Notes: generated by a model not told the origin, from the letters alone. Numbered from the stretch's first letter, positions 26,391 through 38,223 are shown. The stretch is DNA of 64,000 nt from Proteles cristata cristata (GCA_017311185.1 JAESUZ010000980.1:2046001-2110000), one strand, 5' to 3'. Numbers and translations: made by a program.

Positions 26391-26597
26391 GAGATCAGAT
26401 ACATCCTTTATTATATTTTACAAGTAGCTGGGGATTTTCCAGTTCTCCTAAGATTTTTCTTAGCTTATTTCTACTGTGTTTAGGGACATGCTGTGAATGA
26501 TTTCAGTTATCTAATATTTGTGGAGAAATGCTCTTTGATTCAGAATATGATTGGCTCTGATCAACACTCAATATGCATATGAAAAGAATGTGGTCTC
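26391..26597 (-). repeat. Old L1, antisense: left half of an element split at 26,597
   Basis: Antisense endonuclease-region blocks: 'gctgtgaatgatttcagttatctaatatttgtgg', 'gcatatgaaaagaatgtgg'. The right half of the same element continues at 54,066. Both halves carry the unusual AAAAGAATGTGGTCTC where other L1 antisense copies read GAAGAATGTGTATTC. Confidence 0.8.
26582..26597 (+). repeat. Left copy of a 16-bp target-site-like duplication
   Basis: AAAAGAATGTGGTCTC, identical to 54066-54081. It begins with A-rich bases as expected at an L1 endonuclease site for a plus-strand insertion. Confidence 0.75.
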
Positions 26598-28400
26598 AAT
26601 GATTGATTTGCGAATATTAAACCAGCCCTGTAACCCAAGAATGACTTACACTTGATCTTGGTGGATAATTCTTTTCATATGTTGTTGAATTCGATTTGCA
26701 AGTATCTTGTTGAGGATTTTGCATCCCTATTCATCAAGGATATTGGGCTATAGTTCTCTTTTTTTTTTTTGCTATATCTCTGTCTCCTTTGGGAATCAAA
26801 GAGATGCTGCCTTTGCAGAATGGGTCTGGAAATTTTCCTTCCATTTCTATTTTTTGGAATAGCTTGAGAAGAATGGATATTAACTCTGCTTTAAATGGTT
26901 GGTAGAATTCCCCAGGGAAGCCATCTGGCCCAGGGCTCTTATTTGTGGGAGATTTTTGATAACTGATTCCATTTCTTCACTAGTTATGGGTCTGTTCAGA
27001 TTTTCTATCTCTTCCCATGTGAATTTTGGTAGTGTGTGTGTGTGTTTAGCAATTTGCCCATTTCTTCTAGGTTGTCCAGTTTGCTGGCATATAATTTTTC
27101 ATAGTATTCCTTGATAATTGCTTGTATTTCAGAGGGATTGGTTGCAAAAATTCCATTTTAATTGATGATTTTGTCTATTTGGGTGCTCCCTCTTTTCTTC
27201 TTGAGAAGCCTGGCTGGAGGTTTATCCATTTTGTATACTTGTTCTCAAAAAACCAACTGTTGGTTCCATAGATCTGTTCAACTGTTTTTGGGAGTTCTAT
27301 ATTGTTTATTTCTGCTCTGATCTTTATTATTTCTCTTCTTCTGCTGGGTTTGGGGCGCTCTTGCTGCTCTGCTTCTAGGTCCTTTAGGTATGCTCTTAGA
27401 TTTTGTATTTGTGCTTTTTCTAGTTTCTTGATATAGACCTGGAGTGCAATGTACTTTCTTCCTAGGACACCCTTTGCCACATCCCAAAGAGTTTGGATTG
27501 TTGTATTTTCATTTTCATTTGTTTCCATTTATGGCCCCTTCGTTCTTTAGTAGGGTGTTCTTTAACCTCCATGTTTTTGGAGGTTTTCCAGACTTTTTCC
27601 TGTGATGGATTTCAAGTGTCATAGCATTGTGATCTGAAAGTGTGCATGGCGTGATCTCAGTTCTTTTATATTATTGAGGGCTGCTTTATGAGCCAGTATA
27701 GGATCTATCTTGGAGAATGTGTCGTGTGCACTTGAGAAGAAAGTGAATTTCATAGCCTCAGGATGTGGAGTTCTAAATATATCTGTCAAATCCATCTGGT
27801 CCAATGTGTCATTCAGGTCCATTGTTTCTTTAGCGATTTTCTGTCTAGTTGATCTATCCATTGCTGTAAGTGGAGTATTAAAGTCTCCTGCTATTAGTAC
27901 ATTCTTATCCATAAGATCGTTTCTGTTTGTGATCAATTGTTTTATGTATTTGTGCTTAGACAAATTGAGTACGTAGACATTTATAATTGTGAGCTCTTCC
28001 TGATGGGTAGATCCTGTAATTATTACAGATGCCCTTCTTCATCCCTTATTACTGCCTTTCCTTTAAAGTCCAGTTTGTCCGAGATAAGTATGGCTACTCC
28101 AGCTTTCTTTTGACTTCCAGTAGCATGATAGATAGTTCTCCAACCCCTTACTTTCAGTCGAAAGTGTCCTCAAGTCTAACAGGAGTCTCTTGTAGACAGC
28201 AAGTTGATGGATATTGTGGGTTTTTTTTTTTAATCTATTCTGATACCCTATGTCTTTTGATTGGAGCATTTAGTCTGTTTACATTCAGTGCTATTGTTGA
28301 AAAATATGGGTTTAGGGTCATTGTGTTCTCTGCAGGATTCATGCTTGTAGTGGTGTCTCTGGTACCTGTGTTCCCTGCAACATTTCCCTCATAGTGTCCC
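26598..28400 (-). pseudogene. L1-A ORF2 relic (endonuclease and start of RT)
   Basis: Endonuclease remnants include AGDFNTPLTAMDRSTRQK and FSKIDPILAHKAA (27963-27619). A second open segment [20 protein letters not shown] (27528-27175) matches the linker region. The short deletion before METNENEN, relative to L1-C, is shared exactly with L1-B. No RT active-site motif remains because the element ends first. Confidence 0.88.
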
Positions 28401-28439
28401 CCTCAGGATTTCTTGTAGGGCTGGCTTACTGGTGATGAA

Positions 28440-29280
28440 TTCTTTCGATTTTTATTGATTTGGGAAAACCTTGATCTCTCCTTCCATTCCGAATGACAGG
28501 CTTGCTGGATAGAGGATTCTTGGGTGCATATTTTTTCCGTTCATCACATTGAAGATTTCCTGCCATTCCTTTCTGGCCTGCCAAGTTTCTGTAGATAGGT
28601 GTGCAACCACTCTGATAGGTGTCCCGTTTTATGTTGGGGTCCTTTTATCCCTAGCTGCTTTCAGCATTCTCTTTGTCCTTATATTTTGCCAGTTACACGA
28701 GGATATGGCATGCAGAAGTTCGATTCAAGTTGTGTCTGAGGGGAGTTCTCTGTGCCTCTTGGATGTCAGTGTCTATTTCCTACCCCAGATTGGAGAAGTT
28801 CTCAGTTTTAATGTGTTCAAGGACCCCTTCAGCTCCTATTTCTCCCTCTTCTTCTTCTAGAATTTCTATGATATGGATTTTGTTCGGTTTGACCGCATCA
28901 CTCAGTCCTCGAATTCTCCTTTCCTGCTCCTGGCTCAATTGATCTCTCTTTTTCTCAGCTTCCTCTTTTTCTATCATTGTGTGTTCTAATTCACCTATTC
29001 TCCTCTCTGCCTCTTCAATCCGTGCAGTGGCCGCCTCCATTTTATTATGCACCTCCTTTATAGCATTTTTTAACTAATTACAACTATTTTTAAGGCCCAT
29101 AATCTTTGTAGCAACGGCTTCTCCGGTGTCTTCCATGCCTTTTTCAAGCCCAGCGATTAATTTTATGACTATTGTGCTAAATTCTTGGTCACTTACGTTG
29201 CTTATATCTGTTTTGAGCAACTCTTTAGCTGTCATTTCTTCCTGGAATTTCATTAGAGGAGAGTTCTTCCGTTTCGTCAT
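28440..29280 (-). pseudogene. L1-A ORF1 relic
   Basis: Starts MTKRKNSPLMKFQEEMT (29280 downward), stops after 68 codons, resumes with the coiled-coil/RNA-binding part (MHNKMEAATARIEEAERRIG, 29052-28780, heptad-rich, ending ENFSNLG), then the decayed C-terminal domain. It has the same early stop (after GLKNSCN) as L1-B ORF1. An intact ORF1 would encode the nucleic-acid chaperone of the L1 particle. This one cannot. Confidence 0.88.
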
Positions 29281-30008
29281 TTTGGCTAGCTTCCTGTCTC
29301 TTGTAAGTTTTAAAAGCTTGTTATGTGCTCTGCACCTGTGAGTTCTGCTATACTAAAGGAGGTTCATTGGCTGTCCAGGGCCTGTCCATTCAGGAAGTGT
29401 TCTTTTAACGGTGTCCCGTGGTCTCTCTTATTGTGCCTTAGGTTATTTTATTTCCCTACTCGTAGTGATATTTGGGACTCTCCACCATGTGTACTTTGGC
29501 TTGTTTCTTGAGGTAGCCCTGAAAAGGAAAGCAGACAGACAAACACACAGGGAACAAAAGTACACAAACGCACAGGCAAATCTAACAAGCAAAACGAAAG
29601 GGGAAAAACAACAACAATAATAGCAAGAAAAGACAAAGGGCAGCCTAAAAGCATAAAACCAGAATCCCAGCTACAAGTAAAGAGCAGGGTGGAGACAGTG
29701 CTGATGGAAGAGCATATACGAAGAGAGAAATGACAGGGATGGGGAGAAAGCTGACCAGGCAGAGGGACTAAAAGGCTTATTTCAGAAAGAGAAAGAGGAG
29801 AATATGGTAGGAGGTGAGGAGGAAGAAACGAAGATAATCTTACCCAAAGAAACTATATAGTCTGAATTTTCCAGAGAGAGAGAAAGGAAGGTAACAAAGG
29901 AGGTGTAGAATATGCATCAAGAGAATGGATTGAATGTGACTGTTTAAGCAAACCAATGACCAGAGTGCCCAGTCCAGTGGAGGAGAGGGATAAGAATGAG
30001 ATAAGGTA

Positions 30009-30233
30009 GGGGCGCCTAGGTGGCTTAGTCGGTTAAGCGTCCGACTTTCGCTTGGGTCATGATCTCGCGGTTCGTGGGTTCAAGCCACGCGTCGGGCTCT
30101 GTGCTGACTGCCAGCTCGGAGCCTGGAGCCTGTTTCAGTCTGTGACTCCCTCTCTCTCTGACCTTCCCCTTCTCACGTTGTCTCTCTCTCTCTCCTAGAA
30201 ATAAATAAAAGCATTAAAAAAGAATTTAAAAAA
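30009..30233 (+). mobile_element. CAN-SINE (young) inside L1-A, plus
   Basis: gggcgcctaggtggcttagtcgg head, 'gactgccagc' block, CTCCTAGAAATAAATAAA tail. Target-site duplication AAGAATGAGATA at 29992 and 30234. L1-B lacks it at the corresponding site, so it entered after the two copies separated. Confidence 0.96.
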
Positions 30234-30668
30234 AAGAATGAGATACGGGAAAACAGATCTGAATAGCAAGAATTGATCTAGAGTTAATCATAACAATGCA
30301 TCAATGTTGGTCTTGTCCCAGGTTCCAGTAAGAAAAAACCAGCTCTCCAGCAGGGACGGGCATGGTTTCGTATAGGAAAGACTTGACTCCACTGCGGGTC
30401 CCACAAGCCACTCTCTGAGGCCCAGGCCTGGAGGTTGTGGGGAAAAAAGTGGTGACACCCCCGTCTCTTCTCAAACCAAGCGTAGCAAATCACTCTTTTG
30501 GTCTTATCTCCCTGTGCCACAGCCGGAGCCAAGGTGGGCCATGTTCTATGCCCCAAGTCTCGCCTCGTTTCCAGATCTTAGTCCATGAACTTTAATGATA
30601 CCCCCAAAATGTAATCCAGCTGCCTAGGCCGCTTCCTAGCCAGGGATAAAGTAGGGGGAGTAGGGGAG

Positions 30669-31247
30669 CACTAATGATTTAGGATGTTGCCATTTTTAAT
30701 GGGAAAATAATACCTATCTCATGGAGTTGATTTGAGGACTAAATGAGATAATGAACATGAAAATGATTTGTGAAGTTTAAAGTTGTCTAGGAGACTTGTG
30801 TGAGAGGCAAGATGGTGGAGAAGTAGGGAGCTCCGTACTTCTAGCCCACCCACATCTTCAAACAAAGAAGGGCTAAAGCCACAGGATACTGAACCACAAG
30901 AGCCTGGGAGGAATAGAGACAAGTCCACTAAGAAGATAGCCTCATAGGTGCCTGATTGCAAGCTGGGGAAGATAAAAATGGGCTGGGACCCAGAGGCATG
31001 GAGGGGAGGGAACACCCTCTGCTGAGAGCTGCAGTGAGATGAGGGGAAGAGAAAGAGTGGCTGAAACTGCTCATAGAACTGTCCCTGGAGAAGATAAAAC
31101 CCTCGGCCCAGGACAGAGAGGGATCCTATCATCCCATCTCCAACCACAGGGCATTCGGAGAGGGTTCCTATCTCTAGCCGTGGCACTTTCTTAGGGCTGG
31201 GTGCCCAGGTCCCAGGCGGCGCCAAGAGAAACTGCTCCCCTACTCCC
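30669..31247 (+). repeat. Inverted insert in L1-A: non-L1 flank plus L1 5'UTR start, copied from the L1-B type
   Basis: Plus-strand segment inside a minus-strand L1. It holds about 140 bp of MIR-like non-L1 flank (30669-30811), then the first ~435 bases of L1 5'UTR (30812-31247). The same flank-plus-L1 junction is at 46843-47630, where it is interrupted only by a CAN-SINE. Both edges of the insert sit on the 5'UTR word GCTCCCCTACTCCC, in opposite orientations. Confidence 0.85.
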
Positions 31248-31539
31248 TTAGTGGACTCTGTCTCTTTTCCTCCCAGACTCTTGAGGTTCAGTGTCCTATG
31301 GCTTCAGCCCTTCTTTGTTTGAGAGATGCAGGCAAGTGAAAAGGAATTCTCTACTTCTCCACCATCTTGACTCCCCAGATGTTTGTTAATATATGTAGTT
31401 TTAATGGGAGAACTGGCAACTAGTTTCAAGATACTTATCAACAAGATTTTTATAGTGCATTCTGTGGAGTTATTTTCAAGCATGTGCAACTATCAATGAA
31501 AATATGTGCATTCACATGCCCCTCTGTTACTTTATTTGA

Positions 31540-31690
31540 TACTTTACAAGAACCCCTCAAAGTAGGGATAGAAAGTATTAAAATCCTTCCTTTATGATGA
31601 TGAGCTCACTTTGCTCAAGGTTACATGAGAATTTGGTTGTAAATGTCAAACTAGACTCAGAGTTTTTGAGTAGATCCTCCCTAGAAACCC
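31540..31690 (-). repeat. MIR fragment
   Basis: 'gatactttacaagaacccctcaaagtaggg', 'atgatgagctcactttgctcaaggttacatg', in antisense MIR order. The neighbouring 31377-31540 and 31690-32360 show no gene. Confidence 0.6.
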
Positions 31691-32360
31691 ATGGCATGAA
31701 TAAAACCCACAAAAATACTTTCAGCATCCATTGATGCCTACACTACAGACTTCTTTATGGGCCATCCATTTTAATGGAGAATTGACTTGGGTTGTACAAG
31801 CAAAAGCATATGAAGTTTTGTCCTCTATTAATATTAGTAATGAAAAAAGAGGGCTCTAATGTCCTCAGGTTGGTTTGAGACCATCTTATCCACATTATGG
31901 GCAGGGAGATGTTTAGGCAGGATATGTTTCTCTGCCCCTCAGAAGTCCCAGAATATATAGTGATATGTATTGAAACAGATAAGGAACATTTGGGTAATTC
32001 TGAGTCCATCAGCATGATTTTTCCAGAGGCCTTGCCATAAAGTAAAAATTGTGTGGACATTTTCAGCTGTGAAGAATTTGTTTGGATCTTAATTTTCATG
32101 GTAAGTGAAATGGGCTTATTTTATCTCTGCCGCCTCCCATAGACCTTTCTCCAACCTCTGTTTTGTGTTTGGAAAGACTTTTAGAAATGAAAACTCAAGA
32201 TGGACACTGAATGACAGCATAACTGTTACCTAGGATTAATTTGTTGGCTTACATGAACAGAATTAAATATGACCTAATTCAAATGTTTATTTTATTTTTA
32301 ATATTGTATCTTGGGGTGGAACCTCCAAAGTGCAGGGAACAGGAGCTCACCTAACCTTTT

Positions 32361-32576
32361 ATTTTTTTAATGTCTTATTTATTTATTTCTAGGAGAGAGA
32401 GAGACAGCACGAACAGGGAAGGGTCAGAGAGAGAGGGAGTCACAGACTGAAACAGGCTCCAGGCTCTGAGCTGGCAGTCAGCACAGAGCCCTACGCGGGA
32501 CTCGAACCCACGAACCGCGAGATCATGACCCAAGCGAAAGTCGGACGCTTAACTGACTAAGCCACCCAGGCGCCCC
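32361..32576 (-). mobile_element. CAN-SINE (young), minus
   Basis: ATTTATTTCTAGGAGAGAGAG tail junction, box-B complement gactcgaacccacgaacc, end aggcgcccc. Imperfect duplication CACCTAACCTTTT / CACCTATCCTTTG. Confidence 0.95.
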
Positions 32577-32714
32577 ACCTATCCTTTGTGTAACTGCAGC
32601 CCATACACACCTTCAACTACTCTTTTTGCTCTTCCTGTAGAATCATCTTCAGGTACCACTGTTTTCTATGTATCTAGTATATATCTGACTTAGTTTTAAG
32701 AATTTTCCAGACTC

Positions 32715-32937
32715 AGGGCACCTGGGTGGCTCAGCGTGTTAAGCGTCTGACTTTGGCTCAGGTCATGATCTCATGGTCCATGGGTTGAGGCCCCCCATCA
32801 GGCTCTGTTCTGACAGCTTGGAGCCTGAAGCCTATTTTTGAATCTAACTCCCTCCCTTCCTGCCCTCCCCGACTTGTGCTCTCTCTCAAAAATGAAGAAC
32901 TGTTTAAAAAAACACTTTTTGAAAAAAGAAAAAAAAA
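32715..32937 (+). mobile_element. CAN-SINE, plus
   Basis: Head agggcacctgggtggctcagcg, degraded box-B and CT tract, A-rich tail. Target-site duplication AAGAATTTTCCAGA at 32698 and 32938. Together with the preceding minus copy it forms a closely spaced inverted SINE pair. Confidence 0.94.
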
Positions 32938-33299
32938 AGAATTTTCCAGATTCTTCTTAATATGCAGTGCTCAAATCCCAATCTTGCCAAGTCCTGCACC
33001 GGTTACATATAACACAGGAATTTTATTTCTCTGTATCGTTCCAAATCCAATTAAAGAACAATGGAGTAGGATCGATGATATCAGCATTCTGATCCCACAT
33101 CTACCGTAAAGTAGTTGTGTCTCCTTGGGAAAATCATAGTTATTTTGGGCCCCTTTCCTTTTCTTTATTTTGACAGAGTTTTGTCCTAGATGATTCAAAA
33201 TAGCATGTGTACTCTTTGAGTAATAGTTTCAATGTTACTGGTACTCTAAACAAATGAAGACATCTGTGTGCATAAAACTGTGCATCTTTTCTGTGACTG

Positions 33300-33395
33300 T
33301 GGTTTTCGAGCTGCCTCCATTTTACAGATGATAAGAAGACAGAGCACAGCAGAAGCAGATTATTTAACCAGAAGCTCCAAAGTAGATGGAAATAA
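33300..33395 (-). repeat. MIR fragment
   Basis: 'ctccattttacagatgataagaagacagagcacag...ttatttaacc' follows antisense MIR order. Confidence 0.55.
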
Positions 33396-33814
33396 ATCAC
33401 AGGTTTCCTTTTTTTTTTTTCCTCTGAAGTCCATTTAGCCAAAACATAGGCCACTGAATATTAAGCTGTGAAGCATATTATCAGTATGTTTAAGGGAGGC
33501 TACTCTTATGGAATTGCCAATTAATAGGAGGAAGGTTTGAAATTCTTACAAGATCATGTAATCTAGTGAGATTTACACCTCTGTTTACATATGAAGTAAT
33601 TCCTTCCAGTGTCAGGTAATTATCCCCATTTCTGGTTGCTTTTCTGAACTAAACTTCCGAACCCCTTGAGATTTTCTTCTTGCTATCTGAAATTTATGCC
33701 AGAGTTGCCTTTTTTTTTTTTTTAAAGAATACGTCCAGGTATCTAGATTCCACGTAAGAAAGATTCAGTGAGTCAGGGTAGGGGTTAAGCCCTCCTTCTC
33801 AGAGTGGTATCTAA

Positions 33815-34020
33815 TTTTGGAGAGAGAGACAGACAAAAAAGCATGAGCAGGGGAGGGACAGAGGAAAAGGAGACAAGGGAGACCCAGAATCTGAAGCAGG
33901 GTCCAGGCTCTGAGCTGTCAGCAAAGAGCCCGACAGGGGCTCAAACCCGCGAACTGCGAGACTGAGATCGTGACCTGAGCTGAAGTCAGATGCTTAACTG
34001 ACCGAGCCACCCAGGTGCCT
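33815..34020 (-). mobile_element. CAN-SINE (older), minus
   Basis: Degenerate copy with gggctcaaacccgcgaactgcgag and terminal gagccacccaggtgcc. Target-site duplication not clear. Confidence 0.9.
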
Positions 34021-34114
34021 GAGCATGCCAGAATTTAAATTGCCACTCTGAAACATCATAAGACCTTGGGACAAACTACTTCCCTAAACTTTTTTCCTGC
34101 ATCTTAGACAAATG

Positions 34115-34555
34115 ATACCCTTGCCCAAAATGTCATGTACTAATCTCTGGAACCTGAGAATGTCACCTTAAAGGGCAAAAGGGATCTTGTAGATGGAATT
34201 AAGGATCTTAAGAGGGAGATTTTATTTGGGATTATCTGATGGGCCTCAAAAGTAATGCCAAGTGTTCTATGAAAAAGGTGGAAGGAGATTTTACTTCAAC
34301 TAAAGAGAATGTGCTAATGAAACAGGGATTAGATTAATGTGGCTAAAAGCGAGGAGGGTAGCAGTGGCCAGAAGCTAGAAAAGGTAAGGAAATGGAGCTT
34401 CTAGAGGGAGCACAGCCCTGCCAACTCCTGATTGAGCCTAGCAAAGATGGTTTAGACCTCTGACTTTGAGAATTCTAAGAGAATAAATGTTTTAAGCCAC
34501 CAAGTTTGTTGTGACTTGTTATAGCAGCCGTAGGCAACTCGTACCTCACAGAACT
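34115..34555 (+). repeat. MLT1-like LTR (ERVL-MaLR type, solo)
   Basis: Ordered LTR blocks: 'ggaacctgagaatgtcaccttaaagggcaaaagggatcttgtagatg', 'attaaggatcttaagaggg', 'gattatctgatgggcctcaaaag', then 'gagaataaatgttttaagccaccaagtttgttg' and 'ttatagcagccgtaggcaac'. No internal retroviral sequence accompanies it, so it is a decayed solo LTR without coding capacity. Confidence 0.85.
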
Positions 34556-34582
34556 GATACTCCAGATAAAATGTGTGACTGG

Positions 34583-34699
34583 TGGTTCATGAGTTCATGC
34601 CCTGCACTGGGCTCTGTGCTGACAGCACAAGGTGTGCTTGGGATTCTCTGTCCCCCTATTTGCCCCACCCCACTCTCAAAATAAATAAACTTAAAAAAA
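34583..34699 (+). mobile_element. CAN-SINE, 5'-truncated, plus
   Basis: Begins inside the box-B region (ggttcatgagttcatgcc), continues 'gggctctgtgctgacagc', ends ctctcaaaataaataaac. Flanked by AAAATGTGTGACTGG / AAAATGTGTGCCTGG, so truncation happened at insertion. Confidence 0.9.
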
Positions 34700-34831
34700 A
34701 ATGTGTGCCTGGAAATACACTTAGTAATGTGTCTAACACACAGTAGGGATGCTGTAAAATGTATGTCCTGTTTTGAAACTGAAATCTGGTTTGAGGGATC
34801 ACTGAAACTAGTACAATGGTCACCATTTTTT

Positions 34832-35023
34832 TAAATATATGTTTTTTAATGTTTTAGTTATTTTTGAGAGACAGTGAGAGCAGGGGAGGGAAGCGAGAGA
34901 GGGAGACACAGAATCCAAAGCAGGCTCAGCACAGAGCCTGTGGAGGGGCTCAAACACACAAACTGTGAGATCCTGACCTGAGCTGAAGTCTGAAGCTTAA
35001 GCGACTGAGCCACTCGCTCACCC
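34832..35023 (-). mobile_element. CAN-SINE (older), minus
   Basis: Degraded copy ending gagccactcgctcaccc. Target-site duplication ACAATGGTCACCATTTTTT / ACAATGGTCATCATTTTTT. Confidence 0.93.
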
Positions 35024-35459
35024 ACAATGGTCATCATTTTTTATCTGTGTTCATCCTGGTCAAAATGCCTAGACACCTACTAGGAAGATCTCTGTACTTC
35101 CCCACAACCCCACGCTTCTCCTAACCCTTAGAGGAGAAAGATTCCTTCTCCTCACTTAAGTCACATTATTTTCCTTTCTACTTTTTGTTTTTATTACTCT
35201 CATTCAATCAGTCTTTCTGAACTTTAAAGAAAACGAAGTCATTTCTCAATAGATTCAGGTGCTCTCTTAAATGAACATCCCAACCAGCATCTTATTATTT
35301 CTAAGCCTCATTACCAGAAATTACTGAACGTAGCTCCTCTTCAGTTTCTGCTGTCATTCGTTTTCTCATTTCTCCCTTCTGCTTTTAGTTCATTCTTGAC
35401 CACTTAGTCCTTTCCCTAAACACAGCTTTTAATAAGGTCACACAGCAAAGTGACAAATG

Positions 35460-35635
35460 TCTAGATGGCCTGGTTTCAAATCTTGGGTTTTGCCATCTAT
35501 TTCCTGTGTGACACTGGACAAGCTATTTAACCTCTCTGGTTTCCCCTCGGAAGTGGCTATTAGGAGTGATACCTACTGTTATTATGAAGAGAAGTGAGAT
35601 CCTTAGAACAGTGCTAGTCACCATGCAAGCACTAC
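35460..35635 (+). repeat. MIR
   Basis: 'ctggtttcaaatcttgggttttgcc', 'tgtgtgacactggacaagctatttaacctctctgg', 'agaacagtgctagtcac', in sense MIR order. Confidence 0.85.
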
Positions 35636-35639
35636 AAAT

Positions 35640-37395
35640 GTGCCTGCCAGCAACAATACATGCTAAGTTCAAACGTACAACTTTCTCAGCTTTCTGTCCT
35701 AACTTCGAGATATGTATTTGGTGAAATCAATATACATATTTTCAAAGAAAATATAGAAACACAAAGGTTTCATAGAAACACAAAGGTATTTCTATCCAGG
35801 AAAATAGTTTTCATTGAGTGTCCATGTGGCTAGTTTAGGTGTTTCACCTCAGTGTTTCCAAATTTCTATATGACAGAACCTGGGTTTAGTCCAGTGAAAT
35901 TCAAATTAGAAACATGAGCTTCTGTTTGAAACCCTTTACCTTAAGGCCCCCACCCTCATCGCTTTGCTCATTAACACTCATTTGTCCTCCATGCTCTGAA
36001 AATCTACTTCTAAGAAAGTCTCTGATGTCCGGCTTAGCATGGATTTAAGACAAAGGCACTGTTTACATGACAGAGATGAGTTTTCAGGACTGGCTTTGTC
36101 TTGCTTTGTTTGGTTGCCCTCCTCACAGCGGCAGCCTCAGACCATACCGGAGATCCATGTCGTGGCCCTAATTCTCAGCACGTCTTTGATTATGTGAGCC
36201 TCAGTTCTCCTACCCGGAAGGGGTATCTGAGGGCAACGCGCTGTCGCTGGGACTGCTACAAAGAACATTTCCAGCTCAGGTGTGAGCTGCTGCCAGGAAG
36301 CCTGGTTATATCACATCACCCCTGGATCCTAGCAGGGATTGTGTTAGGAAGGGCCTGAGCAGGCTTATCACAGTCAGGTGGTTTCTAGATCTCGAAAATG
36401 AACATATTTAGGGCAAGAAAGACATGCATCCAGGAGTCTGAACTGCTGAAAATTTTCACAAGCTGCCTTTTGGTTCTTGAGAAATAGATGTAAGGGGAAA
36501 TGTCCTGCTTATTGCTAAGAGTTTTAGCCCAAAATGCTGTACAAAATTTTTAATCTTAGCAAATGTTTGGGGCCTTTGGTGAGCTGTCACTTAAGGCCTA
36601 GTCCAGTGTTTGGTACAAGGTGGAATGGGGACTACCCTGAGTACTGGCTGAAATCCATATTGCTGTTTCTCCTATAAAGCTACTCAATTAGGTTGATGGG
36701 GCCAGAATTATGCATTTTTCGTAATTAGTGATTAGTGAGTATTTCTGGCCTACCCTAAAGGCAGTCTGAGGAGGCCCTCTGGCCCCCTTTCTTCTTGGAT
36801 GAGATCATATAACACTTGGAAGTGTTATAGCTTCCAAATTGAGAAGGGGAGGTACATGCATTCTAGAAAAGGAAGGGACCCAGCCAAGTAAATAAAAGAA
36901 TATAAAGTTTGAAAATAAAATATTTTTAATGTGCAAACAGTGCAAAGATTAAAAGAGGAAAATAGTTTACATGTTAGGAAAAATAATTTAAAATATATGA
37001 GAAGCATAAACCAAACTAAAATGTAGCATGATTTTGAACTGATGTTAATGACAAGAAGGAGCGCTATCCTGGCACAGTAGGAAATACAATCCCAATCCGA
37101 TCACACTCTTTTCCCCAGGACTAAGCAATACTTTCTCAGTACAGTTGATCAGTTTTCAACCCTTAGAGTCAAGCTGTGGCTAAAACACAGAACCCTTTGC
37201 TACAACTGTATGGGAAAATGTAAATGCTAACAGCACAAATGAAAGCAAGCACGTATTCCTGGAAGGTGATTTGTACAAGAGGAAAGGAAAGGCAGGGGTG
37301 CTCCAGAGCACAGCCTCATGCATTGAGAGAATCATGAGATTAAGCTGAAAGTTAATAACACAAGATATAAATAATAATCGCTAATGTTTCTTGAG
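35640..37395. other. Gene-free stretch
   Basis: No gene. The 85-codon frame at 36101-36358 begins with a hydrophobic run resembling a signal peptide, but I do not recognise it and see no supporting exon structure. Confidence 0.45.
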
Positions 37396-37565
37396 CTCTC
37401 CTGTATGTTAGACACTAAAGGCTACAAATGCATTCTTGGTTGCTTTATCACAAGCAACCCCATAAGGTAGAGGGGAATCCTTTCCCTGGTTTATGGATGA
37501 GAAAACAATGGACATGGGTAGGATGTGGACATTTCTCAGGGGTACAGAGCTAATAAAAGTTGAAG
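37396..37565 (-). repeat. MIR
   Basis: 'cttgagctctcctgtatgttagacacta', 'caaccccataaggtaga', 'ggtttatggatgagaaaac', 'gtacagagctaataaaag', in antisense MIR order. Confidence 0.75.
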
Positions 37566-37984
37566 AACGGGGATTCTAATTCAAGCCGTCCATCTCCAGG
37601 GCCAGTGCTGTTAGGCCTCTGCTACCACTTCCCTCACCGAGAGAGTCAGAAAATTACATGAAGTTGCAGGAGAGAAGCAGCCAAATTAATTAAATATGAC
37701 GTATTGGAAACGAAGAGGGAGGGAAAACAGGGGGAGTGGAGTTTTGTCTTCCTCCATCATGGCAGAGGGGCAAAAATATTGTTTAAAATGAGTGTGTCAT
37801 GATGCACCAAGATAAGCATCATGTTTACAGTTAAGGGGATGACATCAAAGTAGCAAAAAGCCATCTTTGGAGACTGGAATTCAGGAGAAAAGGGCTCCAT
37901 TTCAGTATGATTCAAGTTGCTATTGTGCTTATGTATTATTTTCATACCAATGATATATTTCTGTTCATTTAGAAATTGCTTCTA

Positions 37985-38177
37985 GGGGGCGCCTCAGTGG
38001 CTCAATAGATAAAGCATCCAACTCCAGCTAATGTCATGATCTCGCAGTTCGTGGGTTCGAGACCCATGTCCAGGTCAATGCTGATGGCTCTGGGCCTGGA
38101 GCCTTCTTCAGATTCTGTGTTCCCCCCTCTCTGCACGTCCCTCCCCAAAATAAACATCAAAACAAATTTTAAAAAAT
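37985..38177 (+). mobile_element. CAN-SINE (older), plus
   Basis: Head gggggcgcctcagtggctcaatag, box-B GTGGGTTCGAGACCC, tail ccccaaaataaacat. Target-site duplication AGAAATTGCTTCTA / AGAAATTCTTTCTA. Confidence 0.94.
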
Positions 38178-38223
38178 AGAAATTCTTTCTACTGTGTAAG
38201 TGCTTCAAAACATGAAATTCAAG

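Larger units (their letters stand above)
26598..31376 (-). mobile_element. L1-A: L1 on the minus strand, 3' half missing, 5'UTR rearranged
   Basis: Read on the minus strand it begins with the carnivore L1 start (GGGGAGTCAAGATGGTGGAGAAG type, ending at 31376), then part of the 5'UTR, ORF1 (about 29280-28500), the ORF2 endonuclease and the first part of the ORF2 reverse transcriptase. It stops abruptly at 26598 inside the RT region without 3'UTR or poly-A. About 26945-29650 is almost identical to L1-B in inverted orientation. Outside that tract the two copies differ visibly by substitutions and indels. ORF1 and ORF2 are both broken by stops. It contains a CAN-SINE (30009-30233) absent from L1-B and an inverted insert (30669-31247). 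Confidence 0.92.

Noticed and set aside
30719..31225. 168-codon minus-strand frame
   Set aside because: It is the antisense of the inserted L1 5'UTR and its MIR-like flank; the same frame occurs opposite L1-B (47263-47577).
36101..36358. 85-codon frame with a signal-peptide-like start
   Set aside because: No homology recognised, no neighbouring exon structure; likely chance.
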